A DNA stretch of 64,000 nt, taken from Flammeovirgaceae bacterium UBA6059. Lineage in GTDB: Bacteria > Bacteroidota > Bacteroidia > Cytophagales > Cyclobacteriaceae. Of this stretch, positions 46,224 to 55,504 are shown one piece after another. Made by a program: the position numbers and the translations under genes. Position 1 is the stretch's first letter; each line of letters opens with the position of its first letter. The notes beneath the pieces were generated by a model, which did no database searches, was not told the DNA's origin, and was given only the letters and a program-made list of their open reading frames with translations. The stretch covers positions 1-64,000 of the forward strand of contig DIYH01000035.1 in the NCBI GenBank assembly GCA_002435755.1, given 5' to 3'.

Positions 46224-48983
46224 TTAATTTTTGGTGAGAAATTCGTCAAGATTTAAAAGTGTATTTGCCACCAGCGTCATCGCCTTTTTATCTAATTCCT
46301 GATCTTCAACCACATCTTCCGGGTTAGGTCTCTCCACGGTACTCCAATACAGATCCTTCAAAGCACCGAGTTTTTGACGGTCAATCTCCTTGAACATTAT
46401 TCTTTCGTAACCTTCTTCGATAGCAGAGTCGATATCAGAGCCCTCCGCGATCATAAACTCACTCAATTTCTCTGCGGCCCGGTAAAACACTGCTTCATTC
46501 AGGGTGGTAAGCGCCTGCAATGGCGTATTTGTCCGGATCCTTCTCGATGTACAGATGTTTCGCGGAGTGGCATCAAATAGCGAGAGCATAGGATATGGAT
46601 TTGTCCTTTTGCCAAACACATACAAGGTTCTGCGCAATTGGTTATCGGTAGTATCCGCTATCCATTGACTGCCATATACCATGACCGAATCGGGTCTTTC
46701 AGGCATATAACTTGGGCCATACATTTTAGGATTGATCAGCCCACTTACGGCCAAAATCTGATCCCGGATCTGCTCGGCACTTAACCTCATTCTCGGCCCC
46801 CTGGATATCATTCGATTGTACGGGTCAAGCTCCAGTTTCTCATCTGTGGCAACTGAACTCTGCTGATAGGCCTTACTCATCACCATTTGCTTGATAAGTC
46901 TCTTCATGCTCCATTGGTGTTCGTGCATAAACCCGACCGCCAACCAATCCAGAAGGTTTTGATTAACGGGCGGGGTACCCTGGGAACCGAATTCCTCCAT
47001 AGTCTCCACAATCCCATAACCAAAAAACTGCTCCCAAATTCGATTGACCATAACCCGGGCGGTTAGCGGGTTGTCTTCACTCACAAGCCACTTAGACAAG
47101 CCCAGCCTGTCCCGGGAAAAGTCCGCGGGCAAGCCACCAAACACAGCAGGGATGTTTGCCTCGACAGTATCGCCCGGTTCAAGCCTGTTTCCTCTGTGAA
47201 AAACCTGGGTTACGCGACTTTCTTCTTCGGAAAGCTCTTTTAAAACCGGTGTACTTACCGTTGGAATGGAATAAAGCTCATCCAGCTTTCGCTTAAGGGT
47301 GGGGTTATGATTATCTATTGTTGGACTACTTGTATTGTAAAATATCCAGTCAAAATGGAACAGGTGGGAGGAGGCCACTTCACCCTGGCGGAACACGTAA
47401 TAAACATCATGTATCCCTTCTATTGGTGACAGCCTGGCCCTGAATAGCTTCCAGTTTTTATCATCAGGGCGAGTGTCATACCAGCCTTCCCAAGAGCCGG
47501 TTTGGGTCACCCTGGCTGTTCCAATCTTCGGGCCATCCAATGAACCTAACCGAACATCAATAAACCCTCCAGGCAGTGCTGTAGCGCATCTAAAATCAAT
47601 GGAGGCTACCTTGGTAAGGTCAACATTCCTAAACATAATCCATGAGCTGTCCTGAACCTGCCATACGGCATCCTGGTTCGGAGGTATCAGTTCAATTAAT
47701 TTGCTTGAGGTATGGAATTCTTCCGCTTCTACTTTTCTGTATCCTAAATCATATAGCAGTTTTCTATTCTTCTCATATAAGAGTAGCGTATCAGAAGCAA
47801 CAATACCGTATTGCTCTTTTTCGATGATATCAGAAAGCCATGCAATGATCTTCTCCGCTTTTTCTTCATCTTCAGGTTCGTAGGTGAACAACTTAGGTTG
47901 TTCGTTGTAAACATCACGGTCGGCCTGATTATTAAAGAAGGCCATGAACTTATAATATTCGTCATGCCGGATCGGATCATAAGGATGGCCATGACACTGC
48001 ACACAAGCCATGGTGCTTCCTAACCATGCCTCTGCCGTAGTATTCACTCTATCCAGAACGGAAGCCACGCGAAACTCTTCATTGTCGGTTCCCCCTTCAT
48101 CGTTGGCCATCGTATTCCTGTGAAAGGCTGTAGCTATGAGCTGGTCTTGACTTGGTTGATCCAATAAATCACCGGCCAATTGTTCAATAGTGAACTGGTC
48201 AAATGGCATATCGTTATTAAATGCATCGATGACCCAATCCCTGTATTTCCATATGGAGCGGTTCATGTCCTTTTCATACCCTTTGGTATCGGCATACCTG
48301 GCCAAATCAAGCCACATACTTGCCCATCTTTCCCCATATTTCGGAGACGATAATAAGCGATCCACCAGATGCTCGTATGCCTCTTCCGACGGATCTTGAA
48401 GAAATGCCCTCGCCTCATCGGGTGTGGGTGGCAGCCCGGTCAGGTCAAGGGAGACTCTTCTTAATAGCACCTCTTTGTTGGCTGGCCCTGCGTAGGATAG
48501 GTTGAACTTTGACAACTCCGATAGCAGAAACTGGTCTATTCCAGGCCCGGAAGTTTTTTCAAAGGTTGGCGGTTGAATATCCCTTTGGGGAGGTATAAAT
48601 GACCAGTGCTCTTCCCATTTTGCCCCTTGATCTATCCAGTCCTCAATCAAGGTGATTTCATCAGGTGATAGTGGCTCTGACTCTAATGGCATCCTGAGCT
48701 CAGGATCGTGATGCTGGATTCTTCGAATGAGTTCACTGGCGCCAGGGTCACCGGGCACGATAGCCCGTAAGCCGGAATTTGCCACTGCCAGGGCTTCTTC
48801 CCGAAAAATAAAACTCAGGCCACCGGCCTTTTTAACCCCTCCATGGCACGCTATACACTTCCGGTTGATAATCGGTCGGATATCGGTGTTATAACTAATC
48901 TCAATATCTCCTTTTCGAAATGAGTAATAGCCAATGATCCCAACGAGTACGGCCAATAAAAGAAGTACAAATGCTTTATTCAT
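46224..48983 (-). CDS. DUF1549/DUF1553 planctomycete-type cytochrome protein
   Basis: This 919-residue protein has an N-terminal membrane anchor (VLLLLAVLVGIIGYYSF), a PSCyt1-type haem motif C-I-A-C-H near residue 41, a DUF1549 domain (about 140-350: YGERWASMWLDLARYADTKGYEKD) with a second C-V-Q-C-H motif near residue 327, a sandwich insert (about 430-570) and a DUF1553 domain (about 650-900: PLTARVMVNRIWEQFFGYGIV, LFDATPRNICTSRR, TPLQALTTLNE). Two haems are likely. It heads the DUF1553-DUF1501-cytochrome-propeller-rhaM string, 93 nt behind a sulfatase gene. Such sets lie in sulfatase-rich loci of Planctomycetes and may oxidise a sugar released from the glycan, which is inference. Confidence 0.88.
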   Translation of the reverse strand: MNKAFVLLLLAVLVGIIGYYSFRKGDIEISYNTDIRPIINRKCIACHGGVKKAGGLSFIFREEALAVANSGLRAIVPGDPGASELIRRIQHHDPELRMPLESEPLSPDEITLIEDWIDQGAKWEEHWSFIPPQRDIQPPTFEKTSGPGIDQFLLSELSKFNLSYAGPANKEVLLRRVSLDLTGLPPTPDEARAFLQDPSEEAYEHLVDRLLSSPKYGERWASMWLDLARYADTKGYEKDMNRSIWKYRDWVIDAFNNDMPFDQFTIEQLAGDLLDQPSQDQLIATAFHRNTMANDEGGTDNEEFRVASVLDRVNTTAEAWLGSTMACVQCHGHPYDPIRHDEYYKFMAFFNNQADRDVYNEQPKLFTYEPEDEEKAEKIIAWLSDIIEKEQYGIVASDTLLLYEKNRKLLYDLGYRKVEAEEFHTSSKLIELIPPNQDAVWQVQDSSWIMFRNVDLTKVASIDFRCATALPGGFIDVRLGSLDGPKIGTARVTQTGSWEGWYDTRPDDKNWKLFRARLSPIEGIHDVYYVFRQGEVASSHLFHFDWIFYNTSSPTIDNHNPTLKRKLDELYSIPTVSTPVLKELSEEESRVTQVFHRGNRLEPGDTVEANIPAVFGGLPADFSRDRLGLSKWLVSEDNPLTARVMVNRIWEQFFGYGIVETMEEFGSQGTPPVNQNLLDWLAVGFMHEHQWSMKRLIKQMVMSKAYQQSSVATDEKLELDPYNRMISRGPRMRLSAEQIRDQILAVSGLINPKMYGPSYMPERPDSVMVYGSQWIADTTDNQLRRTLYVFGKRTNPYPMLSLFDATPRNICTSRRIRTNTPLQALTTLNEAVFYRAAEKLSEFMIAEGSDIDSAIEEGYERIMFKEIDRQKLGALKDLYWSTVERPNPEDVVEDQELDKKAMTLVANTLLNLDEFLTKN

Positions 48984-49022
48984 TCCTGCAGGAACTGGTT
49001 TTAACTGAATTATTGGCTAGTT

Positions 49023-49041
49023 AAGAAAGTTTGGCTTTCTT
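49023..49041 (-). terminator. Weak hairpin between sulfatase and DUF1553 gene
   Basis: AAGAAAG-TTTGG-CTTTCTT lies 36 nt after the stop of the sulfatase at 49077. There is no clear T-run after it on the minus strand, so it may only attenuate or protect an mRNA end. Confidence 0.3.
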
Positions 49042-49076
49042 CTTATCCCGTACTCTCCTGCTACAATGACAATGGA

Positions 49077-50564
49077 TTACCTCGCCGGGTGCTTACCCCA
49101 CTCGTATCTTTTTTCCTGATCGAAATCCGGGTTTGGAACAGGCATCCTGGCATTGGTTTCTTCTTGCCACTTTTTTAGTATCCCCCTCATTTCTTTGAGC
49201 TTTTCAGGGTAGCTATACTTTAGATCAACCGATTCCTTGATGTCAAATTTGAGGTTAAACAGCTCGACCTCACTGCTGACCAGATTCTCTACTATTTTCC
49301 AGTCTCCTTTTCTAACGGCCGATTTGGGCTGGTCATGATGATATACCGGATAATGGTTAAAAACCTCCCGCTCTGCATCGAATTCATTTTGCACGAGTGC
49401 CGGCACCATGCTAATTCCATCAATTACCTGCTCATCGGGCAATTTTCCCTTTACAATCTGCGCAAATGTCGGGTAAAAATCCTCTGCCGTCACTACGGCA
49501 TCCGATACCACCCCATTCTCAACTTTTCCCGGCCACTTAACGATCAGAGGCACTCGCACACCCCCCTCATAAAGCGTCCCCTTTCCGGCACGGTAAGGGG
49601 AGTTTGATGTAGCGATATATCGTAGTGGATGATCTGCAGGATAGGCCTCCGTACTGTTGCCTCCCAATAGTGGTATCCTATCAAACCTGTTATCAACTCC
49701 GCCATTATCAGACGCAAATACCACGATCGTATTTTCCGCCAAACCCAAATCCGATAGGGTCTGATTCAAATCCCCAACACTTTTATCAAGGTGCCGGATC
49801 ATACCGGCATACACGGCATTAGACGGGTAGCCCTGCTGTTTATTCTTCTGCTTGAATTTATCTACCAGTTCTTTATCTGCATCCAGCTGTACGTGGACAT
49901 CATAGTGTGAAACAAAGAGGAAAAAGGGGTTCTCCTTATTCTTGTTAATGAATTCAACACTCATGTCTGTGAGAACATCGTTGAGTCTCTTTTTTTCTTT
50001 GTTTGGGTAAGCAGGCATGAATTCGGGATGATAAAACCCACCTGCTCCTGCGTAAACATATGCTTCATCGTAACCACGCGCCTGGGGCATGTGCTCAGGA
50101 TTATACCCTAAATGCCACTTGCCAAAATACCCGGTAGCATAACCAGCCGATTTCATGACTTCACCCAGTGTGGTAATGTGATCAGGCAAATGCTGATGCT
50201 CATGAGTAGGCACGGTTACTTCCTCAAAAGGTCGCCAGTGCCCGGGGATAAAATCAAAAATACCCACCCGGGCCGGAACCTGACCTGATTGAATACTGGC
50301 ACGGCTTGGGGAGCATACAGGAGCCGCGTAGGCATTTGAAAAGACCATTCCCTCAGCCGCCAGTTTGGAGATGTTTGGGGCTTCATTGAATTCGTTACCA
50401 TAGGCAGGCAAGTCGCTGATACCCAAATCATCCGCCAGAATAAAAACGATATTTGGTCGCTCTGTAGTCGTTGTAGTTTGGGTTTCATCCTTGGGTTGGC
50501 TTTGCCTGCAACCTGCGGTGAAAAGGGAAAGGGAAATACAGAAAACAAGAACAACGGACTTCAT
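49077..50564 (-). CDS. S1-family sulfatase, lipoprotein
   Basis: The ATG at 50564 gives 495 residues with an SPII signal (SVVLVFCISLSLFTAGC). This start is chosen because it aligns with that of the sulfatase at 37717, whose leader is related; an ATG 21 nt upstream is possible. The core is complete: FILADDLGISD, FGly motif C84-S-P-S-R (APVCSPSRASIQSG), YFGKWHLGY, VFASDNGGVDN and KGTLYEGGVRVPLIVKWPG. It should desulfate a sugar unit of the target glycan. It sits between the sulfatase at 50708 and the DUF1553 gene. Its leader has a GC-rich hairpin, so it may have its own promoter. Confidence 0.9.
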   Translation of the reverse strand: MKSVVLVFCISLSLFTAGCRQSQPKDETQTTTTTERPNIVFILADDLGISDLPAYGNEFNEAPNISKLAAEGMVFSNAYAAPVCSPSRASIQSGQVPARVGIFDFIPGHWRPFEEVTVPTHEHQHLPDHITTLGEVMKSAGYATGYFGKWHLGYNPEHMPQARGYDEAYVYAGAGGFYHPEFMPAYPNKEKKRLNDVLTDMSVEFINKNKENPFFLFVSHYDVHVQLDADKELVDKFKQKNKQQGYPSNAVYAGMIRHLDKSVGDLNQTLSDLGLAENTIVVFASDNGGVDNRFDRIPLLGGNSTEAYPADHPLRYIATSNSPYRAGKGTLYEGGVRVPLIVKWPGKVENGVVSDAVVTAEDFYPTFAQIVKGKLPDEQVIDGISMVPALVQNEFDAEREVFNHYPVYHHDQPKSAVRKGDWKIVENLVSSEVELFNLKFDIKESVDLKYSYPEKLKEMRGILKKWQEETNARMPVPNPDFDQEKRYEWGKHPAR

Positions 50565-50572
50565 AGGTATGG

Positions 50573-50706
50573 GTTTTATTTTCAACGGTTAGATGGAATT
50601 CGCCATAAACATTGGCAGGCGCCCCTGTCGTCTCCACCTGCCTGCCGGCAAGGCAGGGTAGGTACAAATTCGGTCTCGCACGTTTATGCTCATTTCATAT
50701 CATTTA
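50573..50706 (-). promoter_or_regulatory. Conserved leader block, copy 2, with GC-rich hairpin
   Basis: Reading on the minus strand, the block ATGATATGAAATGAGCATAA (within 50683-50705), GTTTATGGCGAATTCCAT (50610-50593) and GTTGAAAATAAAAC (50586-50573) come in the same order as at 37588-37710. The GC-rich hairpin (50637-50657, CCTGCC ... GGCAGG) here lies between the first and second blocks, not the second and third. A GGCAGGCGC motif next to it (50614-50622) also occurs at 37551. Confidence 0.65.
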
Positions 50707-50707
50707 C

Positions 50708-52204
50708 TTAATTAGCGCAAATCGGCTTTAGGTGTTTGGGGGTATTCGGATCTTCCACTTCATAGAAATGCAATGTATTGTAGTTCGTATTTATCTGCTC
50801 ACGACCTTCATAACCGAATTTTGTGGTATAAAAGGTTCTTGGCTTAATCTCATCTTCCCCGATCCTGGCTAATTCCGCCTGAAGTTCACTATCCAATTTG
50901 TCCTTTACCTCCTGCATTTTTGGATTATCAATCAGGTTATGCATTTGCAGGGGGTCTACCGGGTCATTGAAAAGCATGCTCGATCCTGCCGGGGTTTTGA
51001 CATAAGTATAATTCGCAGTTTTTAATGCCCGATATTCATCGTCAGGGAAGGCCATCCCAAAAGGACATATGTTCATAAACAATGCTCCCCTTTCGGTTCC
51101 TGAAGTAGGGTCTTCCACTATACCGGAGAGATCATACCCTTCTACACAGTTAGGAATCGTAATACCGGACAGGGAAAGTAATGTGGGTAAAATATCCGGC
51201 GTGGTAATGGGTGCTTCTGCCGTTGCTCCCTTTGAGGTCATCTTAGCAGGATAAGAAACCAGAAACGGCACATTTGAGGATTCATTGTAGGGTTGATGTT
51301 TCATCCAGGGCCGATATCCATGCGCCCCCATCATTTCTCCATGATCTGAGGTGAATAATATGATTGATGAATCAAATATTCCAATGTCCTGAATTTTGTC
51401 TATTATCTGCCCAACCGCCACATCGGTTGCCGTACAGTGTGCATAATATCCTTGCAGTTCTTTCCTTGCCCATTCTTGCTTTTCTTCAGGAACATTGTAG
51501 GGTAAGACCAAACTATCAGCCGGGTACATATCTGTGTATCTCTCCAGGGCCGTTTCATGAGGAAAATGTGGGGTGGTCATACTCACTACTAAAAGAAATG
51601 GTTCTTCAGCTTTTGACCTCTCTTCGATAAACTCATTGGCTGAGGCCGCCATTGAAAATGGTGAGTACCCTTCCCAAAAACGCTTGGTTGTATCTGAGTT
51701 CAAATAAAAGTGCTCTTTGTTATGATCATGATCGCACTCTGATGCCTTCCAATAGTCAAACCCCTGTCTCCGCTCAGGCGCCACGAATTTATACCTGCCG
51801 TGTCCGTCCAGGTGCCATTTGCCTATGTAGCCTGTCGCATAGCCCTCCTCTTTATAGATCTCAGCCATGGTTAACTCTTCTGCTGGCAGATAAAGGTCAT
51901 TCAAAAACATGCCTGTACTGGTCGGGTATTTTCCGGTGAGCATAGAAGCACGAAACGGGGTGCAGACCGGCGTTACGGAAACTGCATTTCTGAAATTGAC
52001 AGCTTCCATGGCAAATGAATCGAGCTGCGGGGTTTTCACCTGATCGTTTCCATTGTACCCAAGTGAAGAAGCCCTCCATTGATCAGTCAGGATAATTATA
52101 ACGTTGGGCTTTGGAGCTTCCTTGGTTGAGTTTTCAGGCCCATCGCAAGTGATAAAAGCCAACGCCATTATAAGTTTCGAAGCGGTTAAGGTGAGTCTTT
52201 TCAT
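50708..52204 (-). CDS. S1-family sulfatase
   Basis: This 498-residue protein has a possible SPII signal (MALAFITC, Cys near 20), metal-binding ILTDQWRASSLGYNGND, FGly motif C81-T-P-F-R (VTPVCTPFRASMLTG), YIGKWHLDG, and FTSDHGEMMGAHG as the second metal site. It resembles the choline-sulfatase/iduronate-type branch more than the arylsulfatase-A-like ones nearby, judged from DQWR and SDHGEMMG. The ATG overlaps the stop of the WbsX-like gene (ATGA), which shows tight operon packing. Confidence 0.88.
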   Translation of the reverse strand: MKRLTLTASKLIMALAFITCDGPENSTKEAPKPNVIIILTDQWRASSLGYNGNDQVKTPQLDSFAMEAVNFRNAVSVTPVCTPFRASMLTGKYPTSTGMFLNDLYLPAEELTMAEIYKEEGYATGYIGKWHLDGHGRYKFVAPERRQGFDYWKASECDHDHNKEHFYLNSDTTKRFWEGYSPFSMAASANEFIEERSKAEEPFLLVVSMTTPHFPHETALERYTDMYPADSLVLPYNVPEEKQEWARKELQGYYAHCTATDVAVGQIIDKIQDIGIFDSSIILFTSDHGEMMGAHGYRPWMKHQPYNESSNVPFLVSYPAKMTSKGATAEAPITTPDILPTLLSLSGITIPNCVEGYDLSGIVEDPTSGTERGALFMNICPFGMAFPDDEYRALKTANYTYVKTPAGSSMLFNDPVDPLQMHNLIDNPKMQEVKDKLDSELQAELARIGEDEIKPRTFYTTKFGYEGREQINTNYNTLHFYEVEDPNTPKHLKPICAN

Positions 52205-53394
52205 GGCTCTAAAAATACCGCCTTAACTGCTTCAAGATAACCGTATCCGTAATAGGTGCCCGGCTGTAAATAGCTGGTTTCAGTCCATTCATTCCAGCTG
52301 TTGATGGTAATCAAAGGCGCCTGGTTCGGATGATCGTCTACATATTCCCTGGCCTTTATAAGCGCCTTCTTAAAATTCTCAGGTGTGTTGTTCTTCACGA
52401 TACCTGGCCTGAACATTTCAAATCTTGGATTATTGTCCCAGCCAATCGAAACATGCGGGTAATAGGGTATCTGATATTCCTGATCCAGCCTTTCCCACTC
52501 CTGGTACACCTCTTCATTGATCTCATTGTAGTCCCGGTCTATACCCGTGAAATGAACATATTGATAGTGCGTGATTCCGTTGAATGTAAGCTCGGTAACC
52601 AATTCTTTTTGATTTCCCAGGGTCGCGCCATCTACCCCGGAAATATTCTTCCCTCCCCTTCTGAGGGTTACTTGTAGATCCAGCCCCGGATATCCGGCCT
52701 GTTTCACGCTCTTTTCAAACCATTTCAGCGCGGAAATCGCTGCTTTCTTCCCTCCTAACCCATCGATAAAAGTCTGCAAGTCATAGATCATGAAGCTAGG
52801 TTTACCGTCCACTTTGTAGTAATTCGCTAAGTGGAAATATTTATCTATCATACGCTTGGCAACAATTTCAAACTCATCCCTATCCACCCCTCCGCGCCAG
52901 ATCTTCACGCTTCTGTCCACCTTGCCGGCATTGCGCTTATCCCACACCATGGGCACATCATGATTGGCCCACATGATATAGAATTTCATTTTATCGGTAT
53001 TCTTTGCTTTGAGAAAACCATCATTGAGGTGCCCTTCCAGGAACGGCAGGCCATCGTACCAGTACCAGTCGAAAATAAATACATTGACCCCATGATCAAC
53101 GGCTGCTTCTATTTCCATAGCTGCTACATACGGATCAGCCTCATTTATATATCCCCATAAGGGCTGCCTGTCTTGCTCATGCCCTTCAAACTTGGGTTTA
53201 TTATCCCGTACCGTTTGCCATTCACCAATACCATCAGGCCAAAATATTTTAGCCCGCTCATCCGGATGGTAAGAGGGCCATACAAACGCTGCAATATCAT
53301 ATTTCTGTTTCGCGTTTTGTGCATTGACCGCTACCCCGGATGCCATAAGCTGCACTATTAGGAAAAAAACACATACTTTAATTTTACTCTCCAT
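52201..53394 (-). CDS. WbsX/GH99-like glycan-active enzyme
   Basis: This 397-residue protein has a signal peptide (VFFLIVQLMASGVAVNAQ) and matches the WbsX family, related to GH99: IAAFVWPSYHPDE, GEWQTVRDNKPKFEGHEQ, FIFDWYWYDGLPFLEG, YIMWANHDVP, SIGWDNNPRFE and ITINSWNEWTETSYLQPG. The last motif holds E-x-x-E, which lines up with the GH99 catalytic pair. WbsX was named as a glycosyltransferase, but the signal peptide and PUL context favour a secreted hydrolase. It overlaps both neighbours by a few nucleotides (TAATG with the sulfatase upstream, ATGA with the one downstream). Confidence 0.8.
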   Translation of the reverse strand: MESKIKVCVFFLIVQLMASGVAVNAQNAKQKYDIAAFVWPSYHPDERAKIFWPDGIGEWQTVRDNKPKFEGHEQDRQPLWGYINEADPYVAAMEIEAAVDHGVNVFIFDWYWYDGLPFLEGHLNDGFLKAKNTDKMKFYIMWANHDVPMVWDKRNAGKVDRSVKIWRGGVDRDEFEIVAKRMIDKYFHLANYYKVDGKPSFMIYDLQTFIDGLGGKKAAISALKWFEKSVKQAGYPGLDLQVTLRRGGKNISGVDGATLGNQKELVTELTFNGITHYQYVHFTGIDRDYNEINEEVYQEWERLDQEYQIPYYPHVSIGWDNNPRFEMFRPGIVKNNTPENFKKALIKAREYVDDHPNQAPLITINSWNEWTETSYLQPGTYYGYGYLEAVKAVFLEP

Positions 53395-54788
53395 TATTCT
53401 GATATTTCTTTTAGTAACTCTTCGTATCTCGCCCGCATCTGGCTAAGTTCCGTAGTATATTCGGCACTGTCTACAAAGTTGATCACCTCCCCAGGATCCC
53501 TTGTCAGGTTATAGAGATACTCATAGTCAGGTTCTTCTTCAACATACCGAATGTATTTAGATTCAAGGTTGACTAATCCCTCGGATTCGGGAATGTTATG
53601 ACGCTCAAATCGGTGCTCAAATAAGAAATCTGATCTCCAGTTTTCATCATTCCCATTTAGTATCCCTAACAGGCTTTTACCTTGCACTATATCCGGAATA
53701 GTTACCCCGGCATAATCTAGTATGGTCGGGGCGATATCAATGTTCAATGCAATTTGGTTACTAACCATCGCGCCGGTTGGTGCTTTCCGCGGATCGTAGA
53801 TGATTAGCGGCACCCTGATGGACTCTTCATGGGAAAACCATTTACCGGCCAGCCCTCGCTCACCCAGATAAAACCCATTGTCACTTGAGAAAATAATGAT
53901 TGTATTTTTATCCTGACCACTTTCCTCCAGTTTAGAGACCATTGCACCCACTGCGGCATCCAATCCTGTAATCAACCGATAGTAGCTTTTGACCATGTCC
54001 TGGTACAACGCTGGGGTGCCAAATCTTCTGCGCCACCTTATCTTGGTTTCACTGCTGTCCCCAAGCTTGAAAAACCCAGGGAACATCTCCCAGAATTTGG
54101 GATGTGATAAATAGGCCTTTGGAATGGTATCAGTCCTGTACAAATGACTGTACCTCGTGGTATCATAGAGAAATTGATCAGGATGTGAATCCTGACAATG
54201 AGGGGCTTTGAAACTTACAGAAAGGCTGAATGGCGTATCCGACGGTACCTGGTCTAAAAAATCAAGTGATTGCTTTTCAATGCGTTTTGTGAGGTGTACG
54301 GAATCCCGCCAATAGTGCCCTTGACCATAGTTTGTTTCGGCATTAAACCCCTGCCAATAGTCAAACTTCTCTTTTGGCATTTCATCTTCTTTCATACCCA
54401 CTCCATACTTACCCACAAATCCCGTATAATAGCCCGCGTCCTTCAAAAGCATGGGATAGGTTTGTTGTAAGGCTGAGTCGGAGAAATTCGTTCTAAAATC
54501 AACGATCCCATGCTTTCTGGTGTATTGACCGGTTAAGATGCTAGCCCTGGAAGAGCAGCATATAGGTGTAGTTACAAATGAGTTCTTAAAGTACCAGCCT
54601 TGACGGGCAAGTTCATCCAGGTTCGGCGTTTGGATGATCTCATTTCCTTCATAGCCCATGGCCCCCACGCGCATGTCATCCGCCAACAGAAAAATAATAT
54701 TAGGCCTACTTTTCTCCTCAGTACTTTTCCGCTGGCCACAAGATCCGAGAAAGATTACCATCAAAAACAAAAGGGAGCGTACCTTCAT
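53394..54788 (-). CDS. S1-family sulfatase, lipoprotein, with C-C-S-S-R motif
   Basis: The ATG at 54788 overlaps the stop of the SGNH gene (ATGA) and gives 464 residues with SPII signal LLFLMVIFLGSC; an earlier ATG at 54818 would put 10 polar residues ahead of it. Core motifs are FLLADDMRVGAMGYEGNE, FGly site C77-C-S-S-R (TPICCSSRASILTG), FVGKYGVG, and FSSDNGFYLGERGLAGKWFSHEESIRVPLI. The usual Pro after the FGly position is Ser. This variant occurs in other PUL sulfatases, so the enzyme is probably active. It lies in the middle of the operon. Confidence 0.88.
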   Translation of the reverse strand: MKVRSLLFLMVIFLGSCGQRKSTEEKSRPNIIFLLADDMRVGAMGYEGNEIIQTPNLDELARQGWYFKNSFVTTPICCSSRASILTGQYTRKHGIVDFRTNFSDSALQQTYPMLLKDAGYYTGFVGKYGVGMKEDEMPKEKFDYWQGFNAETNYGQGHYWRDSVHLTKRIEKQSLDFLDQVPSDTPFSLSVSFKAPHCQDSHPDQFLYDTTRYSHLYRTDTIPKAYLSHPKFWEMFPGFFKLGDSSETKIRWRRRFGTPALYQDMVKSYYRLITGLDAAVGAMVSKLEESGQDKNTIIIFSSDNGFYLGERGLAGKWFSHEESIRVPLIIYDPRKAPTGAMVSNQIALNIDIAPTILDYAGVTIPDIVQGKSLLGILNGNDENWRSDFLFEHRFERHNIPESEGLVNLESKYIRYVEEEPDYEYLYNLTRDPGEVINFVDSAEYTTELSQMRARYEELLKEISE

Positions 54789-55504
54789 TGAATCGCCCCT
54801 TTTAGTTCCTGCATCCACAGTTTTTTACCCTCAGGATTTAAATGAACACCGTCAACAGTAAGTTGGTCATTAAGAAAGCCGCTCGAATCTTTTACTAATG
54901 CGGCCAGATCAAAAAATACAAGGTTCGGATTTTGCCTTTTTTGTAAGTGATCATTGATGGATCTTACCCGCTCATTAATTTGCCGATGATCTACCTCTTT
55001 TTTGTCCCATACTTCATTTATTGGCATTACGGTGTTTACCACTATGGTAGCAGAAGGTAAGCCCTCTATGAGCATATCAATGATCTTGTTGATATTCCTG
55101 ACAATTTCAACGTCACTCTTTTTTGTCCATACTATGTCATTGGTACCGATCAGTAAGACCACTTTAGACGGTTGAGCACAGATCACTTCTTCCAGTCTTG
55201 CTATCACACCGTTTGTAATATCACCCCCAATTCCACGGTTAACACCGTTAGCAATGTTCAACGTTTTATTCCAATTGCCGGCATGCTGTATGTGACTGTT
55301 CCCTATAAAAACAATATCTCCGGTAGTTATAGGATCTGATTTAAACTCAGCTAATCGGGTTTTGTAATTATGCTTGCTCCAGGTACTGTGTTCGGAAATG
55401 ATGGTATCATACGGCAATAGATTCAAACAATTACTTCCCTCCTGGCTTTGTGCATTACTGTACGCATAATGGCATATAAGACCGATGTATGCGATTACTT
55501 TCAT
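54785..55504 (-). CDS. SGNH/GDSL-family hydrolase
   Basis: This 239-residue protein has a short N-terminal hydrophobic signal (VIAYIGLICHYAYSNA) and the SGNH blocks: FIGNSHI with the nucleophile Ser (the usual G-D-S is G-N-S), NRGIGGD, LLIGTNDIVW and DGVHLNPEGKKLW with the catalytic Asp and His. Family members remove acetyl or other ester groups. In this PUL it may deacetylate the polysaccharide, which is inference. It overlaps both neighbouring genes by 4 nt. Confidence 0.85.
   Translation of the reverse strand: MKVIAYIGLICHYAYSNAQSQEGSNCLNLLPYDTIISEHSTWSKHNYKTRLAEFKSDPITTGDIVFIGNSHIQHAGNWNKTLNIANGVNRGIGGDITNGVIARLEEVICAQPSKVVLLIGTNDIVWTKKSDVEIVRNINKIIDMLIEGLPSATIVVNTVMPINEVWDKKEVDHRQINERVRSINDHLQKRQNPNLVFFDLAALVKDSSGFLNDQLTVDGVHLNPEGKKLWMQELKGAIQ

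Noticed and set aside
49023..49041. Strong rho-independent terminator after the 49077 sulfatase
   Set aside because: The stem is AT-rich and no U-run follows, so it is listed only as a weak hairpin and the operon is assumed to continue.
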